Origin: Candidatus Omnitrophota bacterium
Lineage (GTDB): Bacteria; Omnitrophota; Gorgyraeia; B26-G9
Reading direction: 5' to 3'
Length of the DNA: 15,284 nucleotides
Assembly: GCA_022013205.1 (NCBI GenBank)
Contig: JAKLQT010000217.1
Coordinates: forward strand, 1-15,284
A program made the translations under genes and the position numbers. This document shows, piece after piece, positions 1 to 5,952 of this stretch (position 1 is its first letter; each line of letters begins with the position of its first letter). Under the pieces are notes generated by a model. That model did no database searches and was not told the origin of the DNA. It saw nothing but the letters and a program-made list of their open reading frames with translations.

Positions 1-17
1 AAGATAAGGAGAAAATA

Positions 18-296
18 ATGTTTAAACGATTCAGGTTACTGGCAGTCCTAGTTCTTTTTATGATGATATGTTCAAATGCAGCTGTGGCTCAAGAACAGAC
101 AGAAACTATTTTAAAAGGTAAGGTCGCTCAGGTCGCCGAAGATGGAAGTTATATCTTTATCGATGAAACAAAGTTAATGATAAGTGAGGATATGAAGGAC
201 TATATGAACATGGAAGCAGGGGATGAAGTAGAGGTGACAATAGAGGAAGTTGACGGGGTGAAAACAGTAATTGAATATGAGTATGTAGATTTATAA
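18..296 (+). CDS. Small secreted protein of unknown function
   Basis: I do not recognise the family of this 92-residue protein. The N-terminus has basic residues (MFKRFR), a hydrophobic stretch at about 7-22 and an Ala-rich end (AAVA), which reads as a Sec signal peptide cleaved near residue 24 or 25. About 68 residues would be exported. There is no lipobox cysteine. The mature part is very acidic and alternates short hydrophobic strands with turns (KGKVAQV, SYIFID, DEVEVTI, KTVIEYEYV). This suggests a small beta-barrel or OB-like domain, though that is only a guess from the pattern. The ATG at 18 follows a good AAGGAG Shine-Dalgarno at 6-11. The next gene starts 31 bp downstream on the same strand, so the two may be cotranscribed. 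The promoter lies outside the window. Confidence 0.8.
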   Translation: MFKRFRLLAVLVLFMMICSNAAVAQEQTETILKGKVAQVAEDGSYIFIDETKLMISEDMKDYMNMEAGDEVEVTIEEVDGVKTVIEYEYVDL

Positions 297-327
297 TATT
301 TTCTTTTAAAAGTTGAAGGAGAGTGTT

Positions 328-516
328 ATGTTAATTAAATGCCTTTTCTGCAATAATGTCCTGGATGAGAGCGACAATTTTAATGTGGGAGAGTTTGTTT
401 ATTGTTCAAGATGTGATAAAGATTTTGAAGTTGTTAAACTGGAACCTGTAAGATTGAAAGCGCTGAGATCTTATTCTCAGGTTGGTGATTATCTTGCTGA
501 AGATGACGATTATTAA
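328..516 (+). CDS. LysW-like zinc ribbon protein
   Basis: This 62-residue protein resembles LysW, the amino-group carrier protein of the alpha-aminoadipate lysine/arginine pathway. Two Cys pairs (CLFC near residues 5-8 and CSRC near 26-29) form a zinc ribbon. The second pair is preceded by VGEFVY and followed by EVVKLEPVRL, which matches the LysW pattern GE-V-C-x2-C then EVV-L-P-L. The tail is acidic but ends AEDDDY, whereas LysW carriers end in EDWGE, with substrates attached to the terminal Glu. It may therefore be a LysW relative with another role. No lysine or arginine biosynthesis gene is nearby. I chose the ATG at 328 because AAGGAG at 316-321 sits 6 bp upstream. The upstream TTG at 313 would add five residues and bury that ribosome site in the coding sequence. 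Confidence 0.8.
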   Translation: MLIKCLFCNNVLDESDNFNVGEFVYCSRCDKDFEVVKLEPVRLKALRSYSQVGDYLAEDDDY

Positions 517-565
517 ACTTATTGACAGATAAAGGATCGCGTTTTGCTTTTCGTTACCTTACCAG

Positions 566-656
566 TTATCCCGCATGCTTTGAAAACACCGGGCTTTGGT
601 TCGACTATGCTCACCATCCTGAGCCTGTTGAAGGATAGCCTGGGTGAGCTTCATTT
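566..656. repeat. 91-bp palindromic repeat, copy 1
   Basis: This stretch is 88/91 identical to 2904-2994 in the same orientation. It differs at 588 (A versus C), 604 (A versus G) and 641 (T versus C). It contains nested inverted repeats. GCTCACC and GGTGAGC form an outer stem, ATCCT and AGGAT lie inside it, and GCTCA-ccatcc-TGAGC is an alternative inner hairpin. Repeats built on a CTCAGGATGGTGAGC-like core occur as dispersed intergenic repeats in many bacteria, so this is probably one member of a multicopy family in this genome. It encodes nothing recognisable. Confidence 0.85.
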
Positions 657-664
657 AGTCTTGG

Positions 665-802
665 GTTGCGGTAAACGGTAACGATGTTTCCGCTACACTG
701 CATGGCGGGCAGGCGTATCGTCTTTCGGCCTTGGTTTCGCCTTTATTATTTGCTTCTTAGGAAACCACCAGACGCAACTGAAACGCCTGTCTGCTATTTT
801 TT
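665..802 (+). ncRNA. Candidate structured RNA or attenuator upstream of the kinase
   Basis: Two helical domains are visible. Hairpin A pairs 668-676 with 686-693 (GCGG-AAAC with one bulged T against GTTT-CCGC) around a 9-nt loop, and can add two pairs outside a T-T mismatch. Domain B is a long nested hairpin. Positions 702-716 pair with 783-797 for 15 consecutive pairs, three of them G-U when read on the + strand. Inside are CGTCT (719-723) with AGACG (770-774), then TGGTTTC (732-738) with GAAACCA (761-767). A T-run (797-802) abuts the outer stem. The G-U pairs would become A-C mismatches on the other strand, so + strand RNA is favoured. It could be an intrinsic terminator with a structured loop, a small RNA, or a riboswitch-type attenuator of the kinase operon. 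It matches no riboswitch class I know. Confidence 0.55.
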
Positions 803-828
803 GTGGCTATGGAGAAAAAAATCTTTCA

Positions 829-2433
829 ATGACTGATCATCATAAAGGCAATAGACGTAACTTTAAAATAGCCATGGTGATTCTGCTTTTTTTTCTTACT
901 TATTTCCGCACGGCTATTCAGATTTACTATCCGGAGAATTTTATCCTTCCTGATGAGATTTTATTGTTTGTCATGCTGTGCATCGTTGCTTATTTGTGGA
1001 TACAGGAAGTAAAGGATAAAAATTATCTGCTTTTGCTGCATGAGAGGCTGAAAATAAGCAATGAAAAACTTGAGCAGGAGATACAGATCAGGAAAGAAAG
1101 AGAGCAGGAATTAAGGGCCGCTCATGACGAGCTGGGTATCCGTGTTCAAGAAAGGACGGAAGAATTATTAAAGGCCAAGGATTATGCCGAGAGGTTTTTT
1201 CAGGTTGTACCCAGCGCGGTTTTCACCTTGGATAAGAACAAATATATTGTTAGCTGGAATATTAACGCTGAGAAGCTTACCGGCTATATGGCTAAGGAAA
1301 TGGTCGGTAAAAGATGCGTGGAATTTACTAAATCCCCCTGCCGGGATTTTTGTCATCTATATGATGCGAATGTTAAAAAGCCGATCATCGGAGAGGAGTG
1401 TATTCTGGTCAGAAAAGACGGCCGGGATCTGATCGTGTTAAAAAGCGCGGACCTGCTCAAAGACGATAAGGGAAATATAATCGGCGGGATTGAAAGTTTT
1501 GAAGATATTACCGAGCGCAAGATGGTTGAGGAAGAGCTGCGTTTAGCGCGGGAAGAACTGGAAAGGCGGGTCAATGAACGAACGCAGGAGCTTTCTAAAG
1601 CTTATGATGCTTTAAAAGTAGAAGTTGATGAACACCTGAATGCGCAGCAGGAATTAGGGTTAGCTTATTCTCAGCTGAAAGATGCACAGCAGCAGATAAT
1701 TGAGGCGGAAAAAATGCAGGTTGTCGGGCGCCTGGCAAGCGGTGTTGCTCATGAGGTGAAAAACCCGCTGGCAATTATAATGCAGGGGCTTGATTTTTTC
1801 AATACAACAATACAAAATGCCGACGAGCATTCACTGATAGTATTGAAGCATATGAGTGATGCGGTAAAAAGGGCGGATAATATTATCCGCGGCTTGCTTG
1901 ATTTTTCAAGCGTTGCCAGGCTTGAAGTTAGCCCCTGTGATATCAACAGGATTGTAACAAAAGCGCTGTTATTAACAAATCATCAGTTGAATAAATGTCA
2001 TATTAAAGTGATACAGGAACTGCAGGATAATCTCCCGGACATTGAGCTTGATAGAAATAAAATCGAGCAGGTATTTGTAAATCTTATTTTGAACGCTGTT
2101 CACGCTATGGCTGAGAGAGGAACATTAACGCTCAGGACATATCTACGGGAAATTATTGCGGATGATCCTGTCTCCGGATTTAGAAACGGAGTGGTGCCGC
2201 AGCAGAGCGAACGCATAGTAGTTACAGAGATTGAAGATACCGGAACGGGAATTCCCGATGAGATATTAAATAAAATATTTGAACCCTTTTTTACCACCCG
2301 GCGCAATGTCGGGGGTACGGGAATGGGGCTGTCAATAGTAAAGAATCTGATAGAAATGCATAATGGGCAGATCAACATTAACAATAAACCCCAGAGCAGC
2401 GGTGCTGTGGTAAAGGTGATGTTTTGGCTGTGA
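829..2433 (+). CDS. Membrane-bound PAS sensor histidine kinase
   Basis: This 534-residue protein autophosphorylates on histidine and would donate the phosphate to a response regulator. Two membrane segments (about 12-30 and 38-60) enclose only a few residues, so there is almost no periplasmic sensor. A coiled coil (about 65-115) leads to a PAS domain (about 120-230), then a second coiled coil (230-290) carrying NERTQELSKAY-like heptads. The HisKA box has H308 in ASGVAHEVKNPL. The ATPase domain shows N418/N422 (N box), D470 in DTGTGIP (G1), FEPFFTTR (F box) and GTGMGLS (G2). All catalytic motifs are intact. The PAS domain carries four cysteines (C163, C171, C175, C191). The response regulator starts 39 bp after the stop codon and is the obvious partner. 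The ATG at 829 has only a distant GGAG at 811-814. Confidence 0.95.
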   Translation: MTDHHKGNRRNFKIAMVILLFFLTYFRTAIQIYYPENFILPDEILLFVMLCIVAYLWIQEVKDKNYLLLLHERLKISNEKLEQEIQIRKEREQELRAAHDELGIRVQERTEELLKAKDYAERFFQVVPSAVFTLDKNKYIVSWNINAEKLTGYMAKEMVGKRCVEFTKSPCRDFCHLYDANVKKPIIGEECILVRKDGRDLIVLKSADLLKDDKGNIIGGIESFEDITERKMVEEELRLAREELERRVNERTQELSKAYDALKVEVDEHLNAQQELGLAYSQLKDAQQQIIEAEKMQVVGRLASGVAHEVKNPLAIIMQGLDFFNTTIQNADEHSLIVLKHMSDAVKRADNIIRGLLDFSSVARLEVSPCDINRIVTKALLLTNHQLNKCHIKVIQELQDNLPDIELDRNKIEQVFVNLILNAVHAMAERGTLTLRTYLREIIADDPVSGFRNGVVPQQSERIVVTEIEDTGTGIPDEILNKIFEPFFTTRRNVGGTGMGLSIVKNLIEMHNGQININNKPQSSGAVVKVMFWL

Positions 2434-2472
2434 AGTTTGGCAGGGATTATCTTAATGCAAGGGAGGAGAAGC

Positions 2473-2853
2473 ATGGAGAAAAGGCGAGTACTGATCATTG
2501 ACGATGAGGTTAGTTTTATTGATATAGTTAAAATAAATCTTGAGAGAACAGGTAATTATATTGTCAGGGCTGAATCCGATGGAACGAAAGGTATGGCGAT
2601 TGCTAAAGAATTTAAGCCGGATATAATTTTACTTGATATCATAATGCCGGATATCTCTGGTGACGAAATTGCTGTACAGTTAGAGAAGGAGGAAGATACA
2701 AAACACATTCCTATAGTATTTCTCACTGCTGTTGTAAAAAAAGAAGAGGTGGAATTCGGAGGAGCTGTAATAGGAGGTAAAACCTTTATTGCCAAGCCAG
2801 TAACGCTTGAGGAGCTTATAAAGGTTATTGAAAAACAGATTCAAGCCGGGTAG
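2473..2853 (+). CDS. Single-domain response regulator
   Basis: This 126-residue receiver domain has no output domain, so it resembles the CheY/Spo0F class and presumably acts through protein contact or as a phosphorelay intermediate. The acidic pocket is D10/D11 (LIIDDE) and the phospho-acceptor is D55 (LLDIIMPD). The switch threonine is T85 (FLTA) and the conserved lysine is K108 (AKP), so the active site is complete. The loop between T85 and K108 (VVKKEEVEFGGAVIGGKTF) carries a GGAVIGGK segment. The ATG at 2473 follows a strong GGGAGGAG ribosome site at 2461-2468. Upstream TTG and ATG codons in the same frame would only add residues ahead of the normal MEKRRVLIIDD start. It forms an operon with the kinase 39 bp upstream and is followed by hairpins. 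Confidence 0.95.
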   Translation: MEKRRVLIIDDEVSFIDIVKINLERTGNYIVRAESDGTKGMAIAKEFKPDIILLDIIMPDISGDEIAVQLEKEEDTKHIPIVFLTAVVKKEEVEFGGAVIGGKTFIAKPVTLEELIKVIEKQIQAG

Positions 2854-2863
2854 TTTACCGGCT
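2844..2863 (+). other. Short hairpin over the regulator stop codon
   Basis: AGCCGG (2844-2849) pairs with CCGGCT (2858-2863) across an 8-nt loop that includes the TAG stop codon. No T-run follows, so it is more likely an mRNA 3' end stabiliser, or part of the combined terminator with the repeat downstream, than a terminator by itself. Confidence 0.4.
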
Positions 2864-2903
2864 GAAATCTGTTATTTGTCGCGAAATTTTAAACGGTTGC
2901 GGT

Positions 2904-2994
2904 TTATCCCGCATGCTTTGAAAACCCCGGGCTTTGGTTCGGCTATGCTCACCATCCTGAGCCTGTTGAAGGATAGCCCGGGTGAGCTTCATTT
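2904..2994. repeat. 91-bp palindromic repeat, copy 2
   Basis: This is the second copy of the element at 566-656, in direct orientation, so the pair brackets the kinase-regulator operon. Two of its three differences improve pairing here: CCCGGGCT (2926-2933) matches AGCCCGGG (2975-2982) exactly, where copy 1 has an A-G mismatch and a G-U pair. The 3' end of the repeat contains TCA at 2989-2991, which is the stop codon (TGA) of the lipoprotein gene on the minus strand. The 9-mer GGTTGCGGT lies just before this copy (2895-2903) and just after copy 1 (664-672). Confidence 0.85.
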
Positions 2995-2999
2995 TTTTT
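2926..2999 (+). terminator. Probable terminator of the kinase-regulator operon
   Basis: The repeat hairpin (CCCGGGCT with AGCCCGGG, or alternatively GCTCACC with GGTGAGC) is followed within ten bases by an eight-T run at 2992-2999. This is a plausible Rho-independent terminator for transcription coming from the response regulator. It also blocks read-through into the convergent lipoprotein gene. Copy 1 at 566-656 lacks such a T-run, so the termination function depends on where the repeat landed. Confidence 0.6.
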
Positions 3000-3375
3000 G
3001 GCGAAGTTTCGTGTTTATTTGCTCAACGATCTTATCGGCAAATGATAAGTTCGGCAGGCCTTTCTTTCTTACAGACACGTCTATTAATACGGATTCCTCT
3101 ACTGATTTCTGCACTAGAATCCTGATCTTATACTCAGGCGTATTTGCTTTTATCTGGTTATTTGTTTTATCTTCCAGTTCAATGGCTGCTGAGAGATCTT
3201 GTAATGTCTCTATCGCGGCATTCCAGGCAGTGTCATAATCTATGCAGCGCTCAAGGCGTATGGTATCCATGCCTATGCCGATAGTCCCTGCGCCGGCTAA
3301 AAACGCGGTGCATCCGGAAATAAACGCCAGGAAAGAAATAGCAATAAAACCTAAGATAAATCTTCTTATCATCAT
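2989..3375 (-). CDS. Small lipoprotein, DUF3568-like
   Basis: This is a 128-residue predicted lipoprotein. The N-terminus is basic and hydrophobic and ends in the lipobox FISGC, so C22 would be lipidated and about 107 residues would lie on the periplasmic side of a membrane. After a Gly-rich linker (FLAGAGTIGIG), the fold pattern is helix-strand-strand-strand-helix: DYDTAWNAAIETLQDL, IKANTPEYKIRI, VLIDVSVRKKG, DKIVEQINTKL. This resembles the DUF3568 lipoprotein family, whose function is not known. The ATG at 3375 follows AAGGAGG with 6 bp spacing, on the minus strand. The gene converges on the response regulator. Its stop codon lies inside a repeat copy, so the last residues may reflect repeat insertion. 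Confidence 0.85.
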   Translation of the reverse strand: MMIRRFILGFIAISFLAFISGCTAFLAGAGTIGIGMDTIRLERCIDYDTAWNAAIETLQDLSAAIELEDKTNNQIKANTPEYKIRILVQKSVEESVLIDVSVRKKGLPNLSFADKIVEQINTKLRQKK

Positions 3376-3508
3376 AAATATCCTCCTTGAGTTGAATTAG
3401 CGCATTTTGTATTCTTTATTTGATTTTAATACATAAGAGATGAAAGTCAATGGTTTTATTGTAAAACATATTGCATAAAACATAAAAAGGAGTAAACTAC
3501 AAGGCGAG

Positions 3509-3528
3509 AGAAAATATAACTATTTTCT
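3509..3528. promoter_or_regulatory. Perfect 8+8 bp palindrome upstream of fusA
   Basis: AGAAAATA and TATTTTCT are perfect inverted copies separated by TAAC. The right end touches the proposed -35 element of the fusA promoter. It could be an operator or simply an AT-rich hairpin. No protein that binds it is suggested by the sequence. Confidence 0.4.
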
Positions 3529-3555
3529 TGCTTTAATGATTTAATTTGTTATAAT
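3528..3555 (+). promoter_or_regulatory. Likely sigma-70-type promoter for fusA
   Basis: TTGCTT (3528-3533) and a consensus TATAAT (3550-3555) are separated by 16 bp. This would give a 5' leader of about 40 nt before the fusA ATG. The -10 element is perfect and the -35 is moderate. Confidence 0.55.
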
Positions 3556-3604
3556 AATGAGTTTTAGTATTAAGTAAAGACGCAAAGAAGAGGAGAGAGG
3601 AAAG

Positions 3605-5698
3605 ATGGCACGGACAATAGAGCTTAACAAGGTGAGAAATATCGGTATCATGGCGCACATTGATGCCGGGAAAACTACTGTTACAGAACGTATTTTATTT
3701 TATTCCGGGCGTTCGCACAAAATCGGTGAAGTGCATGACGGTAAGGCGCAGATGGACTGGATGAAGCAGGAGCAGGAACGCGGCATTACGATAACCTCGG
3801 CGGCAACAACCTGTTACTGGAACGGCCACCGCATTAATATTATCGATACGCCCGGCCACGTTGATTTTACGGTGGAGGTAGAGCGAAGCCTGCGTATTCT
3901 TGACGGGGCAATAGCGGTTTTCTGTGCGGTGGGAGGAGTGGAACCGCAGTCAGAAACGGTATGGAGGCAGTCTGACAAGTATCAAGTCCCTAAGCTTGCT
4001 TTTGTGAACAAAATGGACCGCATCGGAGCGGACTTTTTCGCTGTGATAAAAAACATAGAAGATGACCTGGGCGCGAATGTTGTTGCGCTTCAGATACCCA
4101 TAGGAGCGGAAGATAATTTCCGCGGGATAATCGATCTGATAGAAATGAAAACGGTTATTTATGATGATGATTCTTTTGGGAAAAATTTCCATGTCGAGGA
4201 AATCCCGGATGAATATAAGGAAAAAGCGCTGGAATATCACCATATTATGATTGAAAAGGCCGTTGAACTTGAGGATAGCCTCATGGAAAAATATCTGGAG
4301 GATGAAAACTCAATAACTAAAGAGGATCTGATTAAAGCTATTCGCAAAGGCACTATAGCCAATAAAATAGTACCTGTATTGTGCGGTTCCGCGTTTAAAA
4401 ATAAAGGAGTGCAGAAATTGCTTGATGCTGTACCCTTGTATCTGCCTTCACCGGCTGATCTTGAGGCGATCGTGGGGCATGACCCGGATGATTTGGAAAA
4501 AAAGATCAGTAGAAAAGCGGACGATAATGAGCCGTTTTCCGCGCTTGCCTTTAAAGTACAGGCTGACCCGCATATGGGTAAATTGATTTACTTCCGGGTT
4601 TATTCAGGCGTAGTAAAAGCCGGAACTTATATCTATAACTCGACAAAAGGGAAAAAGCAGCGCGTGGGAAGGCTTCTGCAAATGCACGCGAATAACAGGG
4701 AAATAAGGGAATATATTTATGCCGGAGATATTGCGGCTGCTGTCGGGCTTGATAATACGGTTACCGGAGATACTCTCTGCGATCCTGATAATCAGGTTGT
4801 GCTTGAAGCGATGGAATTCCCGGCACCGGTTATGTCATTAAGTATTAAACCGGAAAGCCGCAAAGAACAGGATAAGCTCGGCAAAGGCCTTATGCGGCTT
4901 TCGGAAGAAGACCCTACTTTTATGGTTTCATCAGATAAAGAAACAGAAGAAACTATTTTATCCGGAATGGGTGAATTGCATCTTGAAATTATTGTGGACA
5001 GGCTTAAGCATGAGTTTAAAGTTGAAGCTGTTGTTGGACAGCCTAAAGTTGCTTACCGGGAAACGATAACTAATCATGTGAGTGAAAATTATAAGCATAT
5101 TAAGCAGACAGGCGGTAAAGGGCAGTATGCTCACGTGGAGCTTGAAATATATCCCGCGGAGCCTGGGCAGGGATTTGAATTTAACAACAAGATTACAGGA
5201 GGTGCTGTGCCCAGAGAATATATCCCGGCTGTTGAAAAGGGAATAATCAGCGCGATGCAAAAGGGCGTTGTTGCCGGATATCCTGTGGTTGATGTGCGAG
5301 TTGAGCTGGTTGACGGTTCTTATCATGATGTTGATTCTTCTGAAATGGCATTTAAGATTTGCGCCGCGGTTTGTTTTAAACGCGCTTTTATGAATGCCGC
5401 GCCTGTTTTACTTGAGCCGTACATGTCTCTTGAAGTAAATGTTCCTGAGGAACATACTGGTGCTGTCGTCGGTGATCTTTGCTCAAGACGGGGCAGGGTT
5501 TTGGGAATGGAAATAAAGAATAAACAGCAGATCGTATCGGCTGAAGCGCCTCTTTCTGAGATGTTCGGATATGCCAGCGCTCTGCGGTCAATAACAAGCG
5601 GAAGGGCGAATTACTCTATGCATTTTGAAAAATATATCCAGGTTCCGTTTGCGATCGCCGAAAATATAATCGAGAAAAAGGAAAAGGAAAATAAATAA
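3605..5698 (+). CDS. fusA: Elongation factor G
   Basis: This 697-residue GTPase drives ribosomal translocation and, with ribosome recycling factor, subunit recycling. All G motifs are present: AHIDAGKT (G1, 17-24), RGITI (G2), DTPGH (G3, 81-85), NKMD (G4, 135-138) and GSAFKNKG (G5). The switch I region (GEVHDGKAQMDWM...QERGITIT) is of the canonical EF-G type. Domains II-V follow at about 300-690, including TGGAVPREYIPAVEKG in domain IV. The length is normal for bacterial EF-G. GAGAGG precedes the ATG. The gene stands alone with its own promoter and terminator, not between rpsG and tuf as in the usual str operon. It could be the only fusA or a second copy. The sequence looks canonical rather than like the divergent EF-G2 type. 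Confidence 0.97.
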   Translation: MARTIELNKVRNIGIMAHIDAGKTTVTERILFYSGRSHKIGEVHDGKAQMDWMKQEQERGITITSAATTCYWNGHRINIIDTPGHVDFTVEVERSLRILDGAIAVFCAVGGVEPQSETVWRQSDKYQVPKLAFVNKMDRIGADFFAVIKNIEDDLGANVVALQIPIGAEDNFRGIIDLIEMKTVIYDDDSFGKNFHVEEIPDEYKEKALEYHHIMIEKAVELEDSLMEKYLEDENSITKEDLIKAIRKGTIANKIVPVLCGSAFKNKGVQKLLDAVPLYLPSPADLEAIVGHDPDDLEKKISRKADDNEPFSALAFKVQADPHMGKLIYFRVYSGVVKAGTYIYNSTKGKKQRVGRLLQMHANNREIREYIYAGDIAAAVGLDNTVTGDTLCDPDNQVVLEAMEFPAPVMSLSIKPESRKEQDKLGKGLMRLSEEDPTFMVSSDKETEETILSGMGELHLEIIVDRLKHEFKVEAVVGQPKVAYRETITNHVSENYKHIKQTGGKGQYAHVELEIYPAEPGQGFEFNNKITGGAVPREYIPAVEKGIISAMQKGVVAGYPVVDVRVELVDGSYHDVDSSEMAFKICAAVCFKRAFMNAAPVLLEPYMSLEVNVPEEHTGAVVGDLCSRRGRVLGMEIKNKQQIVSAEAPLSEMFGYASALRSITSGRANYSMHFEKYIQVPFAIAENIIEKKEKENK

Positions 5699-5724
5699 CC
5701 TGCTTGTATTTTAATAAATAAGTT

Positions 5725-5769
5725 AAGACACTACACTGCAGGTATGCTCAGCCTGGGTAGTGTCTTTTT
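5725..5769 (+). terminator. Intrinsic terminator of fusA
   Basis: AAGACACTAC (5725-5734) pairs perfectly with GTAGTGTCTT (5757-5766), and a smaller CAGG/CCTG hairpin sits in the loop. The T-run at 5765-5769 completes a Rho-independent terminator 27 bp after the fusA stop codon. Confidence 0.85.
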
Positions 5770-5833
5770 ATTGCGCTTGAGCAGTTCTGCAGCAGAACAA
5801 TTTTAAAGGATGAGATTAATTTCTATATTATTT

Positions 5834-5863
5834 TTGACTTCCTTGATCTAATTTTTGTATAAT
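5834..5863 (+). promoter_or_regulatory. Sigma-70-type promoter for glgP
   Basis: TTGACT (5834-5839) and TATAAT (5858-5863) lie 18 bp apart. This is close to consensus, with transcription expected to start near 5870 and a leader of about 80 nt. It is one of the best promoter candidates in the window. Confidence 0.7.
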
Positions 5864-5905
5864 GTATTCTATTGCCGATCACTTACCTTTTAAGATAACT
5901 GATTA

Positions 5906-5936
5906 AGCGGCGCTAAAAATGGACACAAGCGCTGCT
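5906..5936 (+). promoter_or_regulatory. Leader hairpin before glgP
   Basis: AGCGGCGCT (5906-5914) pairs with AGCGCTGCT (5928-5936) for nine pairs, one of them G-U, around a 13-nt loop. It ends two bases before the GGGAG ribosome site of glgP (5939-5943), so it could affect initiation or mRNA stability. No T-run follows, so it is not a terminator. Confidence 0.5.
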
Positions 5937-5952
5937 TTGGGAGAACGGGGAT

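Larger units (their letters stand above)
517..828. other. 312-bp non-coding interval before the kinase operon
   Basis: No credible gene lies here. The interval holds a TTGACA hexamer at 522-527 with no matching -10 at proper spacing, then one copy of a 91-bp palindromic repeat (566-656), then a long folded element ending in a T-run (665-802). The last 20 bp hold the weak ribosome site of the kinase gene. The repeat and the folded element are more GC-rich than the surrounding AT-rich DNA. Confidence 0.7.

Noticed and set aside
313..327. TTG start five codons upstream for the LysW-like gene
   Set aside because: The AAGGAG ribosome site at 316-321 would lie inside the coding sequence; the ATG at 328 is correctly spaced from it and gives a LysW-like N-terminus.
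522..550. Promoter from TTGACA at 522-527
   Set aside because: No -10-like hexamer occurs 15-19 bp downstream; the sequence there is GC-rich.
662..743. Possible c-di-GMP-I riboswitch on the minus strand (GGCGAAACC, GAAA, GTAGCGG...GTTACCG words)
   Set aside because: The words resemble the class, but the P2 helix does not pair, GACGCAAAGC is not present, and the helices found on the + strand explain the region better.
1168..2498. Several 60-130 codon frames on the minus strand inside the kinase gene
   Set aside because: They are antisense to a clearly coding gene with intact motifs and lack ribosome sites or family features.
2828..3238. 136-codon + strand frame opposite the lipoprotein gene
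   Set aside because: It is antisense to a gene with a lipobox and a strong ribosome site, runs through the palindromic repeat, and has no ribosome site or family resemblance.
3422..3450. Minus-strand promoter for the lipoprotein (TTGACT with TATTAA)
   Set aside because: The spacing is only 13 bp, and the 17-bp position has a poor -10 sequence.
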